From NCBI RefSeq assembly GCF_014649955.1, contig NZ_BMUA01000032.1, positions 19,381 through 83,380 of the forward strand: a stretch of DNA of 64,000 nt, given 5' to 3'. The translations under genes and the position numbers were made by a program. This DNA comes from Streptomyces violascens. GTDB lineage: Bacteria > Actinomycetota > Actinomycetes > Streptomycetales > Streptomycetaceae. A model generated the notes under the pieces. That model did no database searches, was not told the DNA's origin, and worked only from the letters and a program-made list of their open reading frames with translations. Below are positions 58,473-64,000 of this stretch, piece by piece; the first letter of the stretch is position 1, and the number at the start of each line of letters is the position of its first letter.

Positions 58473-59795
58473 GTGGACACCGAACTCGACGACGCCCACA
58501 CCGACTACACCCGCCCGGTCAGCCGGCCCGCCCCGGCGGGTCTGGCCGACAGCGAAGCCGACTGGCGGCACCGCCTGGTGCAGGACACCCCGGGCGGCTG
58601 GCTGTTGGCGGACAACGCCATGACGAGAACGCTGGCCAGCGGCCGCCCGATTCACCTGATGCACACCACGACCGCGCTTGACGCCATCCGCTCCAGCGGT
58701 CAGCTGTACGTCTCCTCCGGCTGCCTGGTCGCCGCGCTGTACTGCGCGCCCCTCATACCCGAGGCTACTGGCCTGCGCCCGCACAACCTGGGCGCCTACC
58801 TGCTGGAGACCAAACCGCACACCCGCACCCTGATCATCGAAGTCACCCCCAGCAGTCCGGTACCGGCCAAAGGCATCGACTACCTGCGGCTCGGCCGCGT
58901 TCACCTGCGCACCTACCTCCAGCACCGCAACTTCCTCACCGAGCAAGAAGACACCCGGCTGCGCCGCACCGTCGTGCAGCAGATCCGCACCGTCGCCCCC
59001 TTCCTCGACCTGCTCCTGGCCAACGCGGCCGGAAGGCGAACCGCGCCGGACACGTTCATCGACCGGCTCGCCGCCGCCATCCCTGGCCTGCCGTTCCTGG
59101 GCTACCTGTATTTCGAGGTGCTCTCGGAATACCTGATGCTGCACTCCACCAGCGGCCAGACAAGGACATGCGCCGAGGCCGGCGAGATGAACAACGCTCT
59201 GTACAAGCGGCTGGCGTTCTCCGCCGTAACCGGCATGGACAAACTCTTCGATCTCTCCCGCTTCCACCCCGGCCACATGCGACTGCGCGAGCTCATCGGC
59301 GGCATCGAACCCCATCTGGTGCCCGACACGGCCGCCTACGCCCGAGACCGCCTGGCGCACCTGTTCGCCGCTATCGCCCTCGCTCCCAGCCAGGACGTGG
59401 CGTCCTTCACCTTCCACGGCGCGGACTTCGACTCCCTCGCCCAGAGCGCGCCCTCCCTGCTGGGGCAGTCACTCTTCCGCGAGATGCGGACCCTCGCCCG
59501 CTACCCGCAGCTCTACCTCGCCTTCGAACAGGCCAAAGCCCTTCAGACGTGGACCTACTGGAACGCCAGCGGGATCGCAACACCGTTCAACGGCTTCCTC
59601 CCCAAGGGCGAGATCGGCGTCAACCCGGCCTACCCCGGCGCCGAGATCACGGTGTGGCTCGCCGAGCGCTGCGAGCGAGGCCTGCTCCATCCCCTCGACC
59701 AGCTCGACGTCGACTTCGTCCCCCGCCTGGCAGACCTTGGCATGACCGCCATGCGCCGCGACGCCAACGGCAGAGCCGCCGGACACCCCGTGTAG
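58473..59795 (+). CDS. Large unknown protein downstream of HD gene
   Basis: The 440-residue protein starts at GTG with AGGAGGAAACTG. Early sequence RPIHLMHTTTALDAIRSSGQ then LYVSSGCLVAALYCAPL recalls the H(Y/F/H)T...I...G start of ADP-ribosyltransferase-like (DarT/ART) folds, but no further motif supports it. The rest is helical with HNLGAYLLETKPHTRTLIIE, FLGYLYFEVLSEYLMLHSTS and YWNASGIATPFNGFLPKGE. It forms an operon with the HD gene, so the two may act together. No family recognised. Confidence 0.65.
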   Translation: MDTELDDAHTDYTRPVSRPAPAGLADSEADWRHRLVQDTPGGWLLADNAMTRTLASGRPIHLMHTTTALDAIRSSGQLYVSSGCLVAALYCAPLIPEATGLRPHNLGAYLLETKPHTRTLIIEVTPSSPVPAKGIDYLRLGRVHLRTYLQHRNFLTEQEDTRLRRTVVQQIRTVAPFLDLLLANAAGRRTAPDTFIDRLAAAIPGLPFLGYLYFEVLSEYLMLHSTSGQTRTCAEAGEMNNALYKRLAFSAVTGMDKLFDLSRFHPGHMRLRELIGGIEPHLVPDTAAYARDRLAHLFAAIALAPSQDVASFTFHGADFDSLAQSAPSLLGQSLFREMRTLARYPQLYLAFEQAKALQTWTYWNASGIATPFNGFLPKGEIGVNPAYPGAEITVWLAERCERGLLHPLDQLDVDFVPRLADLGMTAMRRDANGRAAGHPV

Positions 59796-59798
59796 TAA

Positions 59799-59960
59799 CT
59801 AGCAGTCGGCGTCTCGCTCGGCCTGCTCCATCGCGGCGATCGTCCGCTTTCGCCAACGCCCAGACAGCACGACCGCCACCAGACTCAGCAACAACAGCAC
59901 GCCTACACCCAGACAAGCGACCACCAGGCCGATCGCAGCCAGGACGACCATACTTCCCAT
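59799..59960 (-). CDS. Small single-pass membrane protein
   Basis: The 53-residue protein has one long helix (VLAAIGLVVACLGVGVLLLL and SLVAVVL) followed by a basic, then acidic, cytosolic tail (GRWRKRTIAAMEQAERDADC). Its stop is 4 bp from that of the convergent unknown gene. Function unknown. Confidence 0.6.
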   Translation of the reverse strand: MGSMVVLAAIGLVVACLGVGVLLLLSLVAVVLSGRWRKRTIAAMEQAERDADC

Positions 59961-60132
59961 GCCGCACCCCTCCCCTTGATCACGAAGGGTAGCGAGGCCC
60001 GCGGTGCGATCGCGCCCGCCGTCGCTGTCAGTTCCTGGTTGGCAGGCGAAGACCGAAGGTACGCAGCCGCCGCTCCGACGCCGATGTTCTCCGGGTAGTG
60101 ACCGCGGAGGTGCTGCATGCCGCTCCATGCTG

Positions 60133-60179
60133 CTTCGCCCCCGGTACCGGCCGCTCAGGCGGGTACCAGGGGCGAAGCA
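60133..60179 (-). terminator. Terminator after the small secreted-protein gene
   Basis: GCTTCGCCCC-C-GGTACC pairs with GGTACC-A-GGGGCGAAGC over a 13-base loop, just past the stop at 60187. Confidence 0.75.
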
Positions 60180-60186
60180 CGTCCTA

Positions 60187-60531
60187 CTACGGGGCGAGGA
60201 AGACCACCGACTTGAACAGCCGCGCGGGCCCGGCCGTCGCACCCGCCTTCAGAGTCGTGCTCGGACCAAAGCACTCCTCCTCCAGGTAGAGCAGCACGTC
60301 CTCATCGGTGCGGTTGTTGGGGCTGAAGGCGTTCTGGAGCGGGTGCCCCACGACCTCGGGGATGTCGATGCACTTGCCGGACCTCGGGTCTTGCAGCAAC
60401 GACGTGGTCGTGGCTCCCGGAAGGCCGTAGTGGTAGTCGAGGCGGCCGAGGGCCGCGTGGGCCGAGGCGGGAATCGTCACGGTGAGGACCAGGGCGCCGA
60501 AAGCGGCGCCGACCGCATGACGAAGACGCAT
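60187..60531 (-). CDS. Small secreted protein of unknown function
   Basis: The 114-residue protein has a signal peptide (AVGAAFGALVLTVTIPASAH, cleavage after AHA) and an 88-residue mature part (DYHYGLPGATTTSLLQDPRS, GKCIDIPEVVGHPLQNAFSP, RTDEDVLLYLEEECFGPSTT) with two Cys likely disulphide-linked, of a type common in Streptomyces. A strong terminator follows. Not recognised. Confidence 0.72.
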   Translation of the reverse strand: MRLRHAVGAAFGALVLTVTIPASAHAALGRLDYHYGLPGATTTSLLQDPRSGKCIDIPEVVGHPLQNAFSPNNRTDEDVLLYLEEECFGPSTTLKAGATAGPARLFKSVVFLAP

Positions 60532-60905
60532 GAGGGGACTTCCTCTGTTCGGAGGCGGCCAACCGGAGGTAGGCCGTCCGCTACGAGCATGGACTGAACG
60601 TTCCCTCCGCAGCCCTCGGAGCGGAGGCGCACGGTGGCGATCAGAGGGCGCGCGAGGAGTGGTCGAAGAGGATGGAGGCCGCGCATGTCTTCCCTTGGCT
60701 CAGGCCATGGAGACACGTAGGACAGCCTTCAGTTGGAATGCGCTTCGGCCTTGGAAAGTTTTGCCCGCTGGCCGGTGGCCCCCAGTGGCCGGTCCGCGGC
60801 GGCGTGTGCCGCCGCGGGAAGGAGTTGGCGACTCCTCCATGCCGGCCACCGGACGGTGTGCTGGCCCGCCTGGGCATCAACAACCCTGACCAGAAACCGT
60901 GTCTG
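60532..60905. other. Intergenic, nothing recognised
   Basis: The 374 bp contain no convincing gene, terminator or repeat. Confidence 0.4.
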
Positions 60906-61637
60906 TCACCCCGTGTGGGGCGATGTCCTGCTGCGCCTGTTTGCGCGCTCGTGAGCCTGGTCGAGGATACGGCGCCGGGTCCAGGCCGGCCGTTGTCCGC
61001 GGGCACCGGGCAAGGTTCCGTCCTTCTCCTTGAGGAGCGGGAGGATGCCCTGGGACAAAGCGCTGCTGAAGCTCGTGACGTTCTTGTATCCGAGGAGCGC
61101 GGCCGCAGCCGGAGCGGCCAGGAGTTCGTCGGGGTCGCCCTCGCGCGGGACCTCGGGCAGGGGCGTGCCGCCGGCGAGGTCGTGCCGGTTCCCCTTGCCG
61201 CGGCGGGTGGCGGCCCAACCCGTGACGGTCGAGCGGCGCCATTGCTTGCGGGTCCAGGGCCGGTCCGCCGTGCCGAGCTCGTCGACGACATCGGGTTCGG
61301 GGAAGTATCCCGGCCGGTCGCGCAGGTAGTTGGTGATCTGGTTGGCGTTCTTGTAGCCGAGGACCTTGGCGACCTGGGTCGCGTTCAGCAGCTCGTCCGG
61401 GTCGCCGGCGATCGCTGCGCCGGCTTCCTGCAGGCGGGGCTTCTCCCTTGCTGCGAACCAGTCACTAACCGCGCCGTGCTCCCACTGGCGTGCCCGGCCC
61501 TTGCTGCCGGCGGTGTCCGGGAAGCCCGTGGTTTCCCGGTTGTTGTACCAGAGGGTGACGGTTCCGGTGCTCACGCCAAACTCTTCGCCGATCTCTGAGG
61601 TGCCCACCAGGCGGGCGCGGTCGGGCGAGGAGGGCAT
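60906..61637 (-). CDS. DNA-binding protein with two MerR/AlpA-like modules
   Basis: The 243-residue protein has three helix-turn-helix-like segments: VGTSEIGEEFGVSTGTVTLW near the start, ELLNATQVAKVLGYKNANQI about residue 85 and ELLAAPAAAALLGYKNVTSF about residue 175; the last two are clear internal repeats, each followed by a W(T/-)RKQW or PAWTRRRI stretch. It has a basic C-terminus. It probably binds DNA as a regulator or plasmid-type factor. It is divergent from the Fic gene (270 bp gap), so it may control it. Confidence 0.65.
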   Translation of the reverse strand: MPSSPDRARLVGTSEIGEEFGVSTGTVTLWYNNRETTGFPDTAGSKGRARQWEHGAVSDWFAAREKPRLQEAGAAIAGDPDELLNATQVAKVLGYKNANQITNYLRDRPGYFPEPDVVDELGTADRPWTRKQWRRSTVTGWAATRRGKGNRHDLAGGTPLPEVPREGDPDELLAAPAAAALLGYKNVTSFSSALSQGILPLLKEKDGTLPGARGQRPAWTRRRILDQAHERANRRSRTSPHTG

Positions 61638-61907
61638 GACGGAGTCCGTCCCGCAGACGTTGGCGGGGGCGGTTCCCGCGCCTTCTTCCTTTCATAATGG
61701 CAGAAGAGGCATGGTGGGGCCAGTGGGCGCCGGCATCCCGTCCCAACTTGGTTCGCACACCGGAGGCCCCATCGCGGCATGGGCGGTCACCTCGCGACGG
61801 CTCGCCCAGGGCCACTGCGTGCATCGTTGGTGGTGGTTACTTTCGGCCCTACAGGTCGGAGGAAATCCACTTGAACGGGTACGGGGCGTGCGTGGCAGGC
61901 TTGCGCG

Positions 61908-63284
61908 GTGATTATTGAGTTGTCTCCCGGTTTTCTCAGCTGGGACGAAGTGGATCCGGCCCGTCATCCGTTTGACAGCGCCTTGGCAGAACCGGTGGTG
62001 CACTCGCTCGGGCCGGCCCGCTGTGTTCCCTGCCGTCCCGATGTCGGCTTTGCCGACCGTGCAATGAGCGACTGGGATCACGACATTGCCACTCCGTGGG
62101 CCAACGCCATGTCTCACGCCCTCGTCGAGCACTACGGCCAGTGGATCGTGGGCTGGCGCTGGAACCGCGACGAAGGGGACTTCGACGGCGGGCCGGTGGG
62201 GAACTGGTGCTGTCCGCGGGACTCGATCACGACCCCGCAGGAGACGCTCACGCGTGTTGTGGCTGCGCTGTGCGAGTGGCGCGAATGGCTGGAGACCCTC
62301 GCCGGATGGTTCGAGGCGTACCCCCTCCAGCTCGACGATGTCGAGTACCAGCGGATCTTGTGGGAGTGCTCTGCGCGAAACCTGATCCTGCAGGTCGTCG
62401 ACCGCACGGGCTGCGGCAGCGGCTGGCACGGCCACTGCCGTCAGGTACTCACCTGGTTCCTCAGCCGCTGGGGCATCACCGCCGACGTCGCGGAGAAACT
62501 CGTCGATGAGGCAATCGGCGGGCGATTCCAGAGCTGGACCGGCCCCGACACACTGCTGGTCGATGATGTCGCGGAGAAACTCGCGCTGTCCCTGCGGCCG
62601 GACACCAGCGCACGTCCCGCCGAGCAGGCGCCGGACCACCTGCAGCAATGGCTCACCGTACGGGAGACCGTGCCATGGCACGAAGCCCCGGACAGTACGC
62701 AGGGACCGGTGACCCCAGAGCGCGACGGCGCCGCGGAGGACATCCGCGCGTTCGACGCTGCCATAGACCCCGCCCGCGCCACCGGGCTGCTCACCGCCCT
62801 GGAGCACATGCGCGCCGACGCAGCTCGCAACGCCCCGCTCGACTTCGCGCTCCTGAGCAGTTGGCAGCAGCACGTCCTGGCCGCCTCGCAGCCGCCGCCG
62901 TTCCGCACCTCGCCCGCCTTCGCCAAGGGAGGCCGGGAACGGTACGGAATCGGCTCGCACACTTCCGCCCGCTTCGATGCCTGCCTGGCTGAAGCCAACG
63001 TGGCCGGGGACCGTTCCCTCCCTCTGACGGCCCGCGCCGCCCGTGCCTACCTTGACGTGTGCTTCTTCCACCCCTTCGACGACGGCAACGCCCGCTCCGC
63101 CTTCCTCGTGCTTCTGTTCGTCCTCGCTCGCGAGGGCATCACGCTGGATGCGGTCACGCTGCTCCGCCGCGTCACCTTCCAAGCCGGAGACCCCCAGGAC
63201 CCGCTGATGCTTACCCGGTACATCGACCTTCACCTCACCGAGAGCCAGCAGGCCGCCGCCTCAACTGGCCCCACCAGGACGTGA
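61908..63284 (+). CDS. Fic-domain AMPylase-like protein
   Basis: The 458-residue protein has an N-terminal region of about 260 residues without recognised domain, and a C-terminal Fic domain with the complete motif HPFDDGNARSAF (His388), only the last Arg of HxFx(D/E)GNxRxxR being Phe. Fic enzymes transfer AMP or other phosphate groups to Ser/Thr/Tyr of targets. No inhibitory (S/T)xxxE(G/N) helix was identified with confidence. The GTG start at 61908 has no strong ribosome site. It is divergent from the DNA-binding protein gene. Confidence 0.85.
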   Translation: MIIELSPGFLSWDEVDPARHPFDSALAEPVVHSLGPARCVPCRPDVGFADRAMSDWDHDIATPWANAMSHALVEHYGQWIVGWRWNRDEGDFDGGPVGNWCCPRDSITTPQETLTRVVAALCEWREWLETLAGWFEAYPLQLDDVEYQRILWECSARNLILQVVDRTGCGSGWHGHCRQVLTWFLSRWGITADVAEKLVDEAIGGRFQSWTGPDTLLVDDVAEKLALSLRPDTSARPAEQAPDHLQQWLTVRETVPWHEAPDSTQGPVTPERDGAAEDIRAFDAAIDPARATGLLTALEHMRADAARNAPLDFALLSSWQQHVLAASQPPPFRTSPAFAKGGRERYGIGSHTSARFDACLAEANVAGDRSLPLTARAARAYLDVCFFHPFDDGNARSAFLVLLFVLAREGITLDAVTLLRRVTFQAGDPQDPLMLTRYIDLHLTESQQAAASTGPTRT

Positions 63285-63354
63285 TCAGCAGGCGGCACGG
63301 CCGTGACCTCAGTGTCTGCGAAGAGCGCTCATCTAAAACTGGGACAACTGGAGC

Positions 63355-63798
63355 TCAGGAACGGAAGCCGATCACGCCGAAGCCTGGTTTTGCCGCCGCG
63401 TGGCGCATCCAGCCGAGGCATTGCGTGACGGCTTCGACGACTTCCGGCTCCAGGGGCGGCGCCTGCCCTGAAGCGTCGATCGCCTGCTTGGCGCTTTCGA
63501 ACTGTGCGAGAGCGCTGGTGATTTGGGCGGGTGTCCATTCGCCGCAGCCCGGTGTCTCGGTGTACGGCAGCGGATTGGGCAAGTCGTTGTAGCTCAACCT
63601 CGCGACCGACACGGCTGTGATGCCCAGTGCCCTGAGGCCCTGGTCGACCACGGACAGCCAGTCTCCCCGGTGCGGGGTGAACGAGCTGTTGTCCAGGAAG
63701 GATCCGGTCAGGTCGCACAGCCGCTCGTACGTGTAGCCGTACTGGAAGGCGACTGCCTGGTCCTCGCTGAAGGGCCCGCCGTGGACAACGGCTGACGA
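63355..63798 (-). pseudogene. DUF7691-like gene, 5'-truncated
   Basis: The minus-strand frame ending at 63355 reads GGPFSEDQAVAFQYGYTYER, GSFLDNSSFTPHRGDWLSVV, DQGLRALGITAVSVARLSYN and WMRHAAAKPGFGVIGFRS. This resembles the second half of DUF7691-type proteins in Streptomyces. A stop precedes codon 1 at 63799, with no good start, and the usual N-terminal part is missing. GTG 63651 could restart a 98-residue product. Confidence 0.6.
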
Positions 63799-63899
63799 TC
63801 ACTTCGCGGACCGTCCCTTCCTGACTCAACACGCAATCCTGCGTGAGAGTGTGAGACCTGCTCAGTTGCGAGTGCAGAGATGAAGGAGGGGCGGCGCAG

Positions 63900-64000
63900 G
63901 TGACCGCGGGGAAAGCAGGACCGACCACGAAGCTCACCCGAGCGCACCGCATTCTGATCGGGTTGGTGGTCGCGGGTGCCGTGGTGATCGCCGGGATCGG
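63900..64000 (+). CDS. DUF2637-family membrane protein, 3' end outside the window
   Basis: GTG 63900, with GGAGGGG upstream, begins a protein VTAGKAGPTTKLTRAHRILI then GLVVAGAVVIAGIG, the typical start and first transmembrane helix of DUF2637 proteins. These are common on Streptomyces plasmids and integrated elements, often near replication/transfer genes. The rest lies beyond the window. Confidence 0.75.
   Translation, partial: MTAGKAGPTTKLTRAHRILIGLVVAGAVVIAGI

Noticed and set aside
61692..63233. 513-residue minus-strand ORF opposite the Fic gene
   Set aside because: Antisense shadow; the plus strand has the Fic motif.
1..64000. Search for tRNA, rRNA and CRISPR arrays
   Set aside because: No cloverleaf with GTTCGA-type T-loop and CCA end, no rRNA sequence and no regularly spaced repeats were noticed by eye; a covariance-model scan would be needed to be certain.

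Overview
The window is high-GC actinobacterial DNA, very probably from Streptomyces. Signs of this are the GC-rich third codon positions, many GTG starts, leaderless-looking promoters, a short Streptomyces-type integration host factor (sIHF), Tat/Sec-type Ala-rich signal peptides and many paralogues common in Streptomyces accessory regions (DUF6415, DUF2637, TfuA/YcaO, XRE-TPR regulators). No rRNA, tRNA, CRISPR array or core housekeeping operon was seen. The many truncated genes and insertion sequences point to a chromosome arm or a large integrated or plasmid-like accessory region.

Positions 1-9.6 kb hold the end of a pentapeptide-repeat protein, a streptogramin resistance operon (Vat-type acetyltransferase for group A, overlapping Vgb lyase for group B) next to a divergent membrane protein/TetR pair with two near-identical operators, a type-B carboxylesterase, a CsbD stress protein, and an IS256-family element that cut a SUKH-like gene. 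From 8.8 to 16 kb lies a block of exported proteins: a lipoprotein, a 1320-residue SGNH hydrolase with an internal lytic-transglycosylase-like region, an AMIN-like protein, another lipoprotein and a proteinase-inhibitor I36-like protein with an (AAT)n tract. From 16 to 25.5 kb the DNA is a mosaic of decayed genes and IS pieces: an IS3 orfA stub, an IS5-family element whose outer ends also enclose an LRV-like gene, a DnaE PHP stub and frameshifted ORFs. Among these are intact small genes: a DciA-like protein, an sIHF paralogue, and an RHH antitoxin with a Fic/Doc-like toxin. From 25.5 to 38 kb come a ricin-lectin/FG-GAP exoprotein that seems to start at ATT, a secreted NucA/NucB DNase directly followed by a ComJ/Nin-like inhibitor, MerR, XRE and GNAT genes, a 2'-5' RNA ligase-like enzyme and small membrane proteins.

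From 38.4 to 44.6 kb lies the best candidate for a new system. A GntR/HutC regulator with palindromic sites is divergent from two small genes, a 45-residue candidate precursor peptide, TfuA, YcaO, a SAM methyltransferase and a GpsA-like dehydrogenase, nearly all overlapping or tightly spaced. TfuA with YcaO is the known pair for peptide-backbone thioamidation, so this looks like an undescribed thioamide-type RiPP locus. Hairpins lie before the precursor gene and between it and tfuA.

From 44.6 to 48.8 kb is a mobile scar (SUKH-like protein, IS982 stub, truncated membrane gene, truncated tyrosine integrase, nucleotidyltransferase between imperfect repeats). From 49.3 to 59.8 kb is a sugar/amino-sugar and tailoring cluster: dTDP-glucose 4,6-dehydratase-like, ATP-grasp, DegT/DnrJ aminotransferase, frameshifted low-molecular-weight phosphatase, MurG-like and GT2 glycosyltransferases, epimerase, HD hydrolase, frameshifted XRE-TPR regulator and a large unknown. 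It could serve the same product as the RiPP genes or a separate glycosylated metabolite. The right end carries a canonical Fic protein divergent from a DNA-binding protein, a 5'-truncated DUF7691-like gene and the start of a DUF2637 membrane protein.
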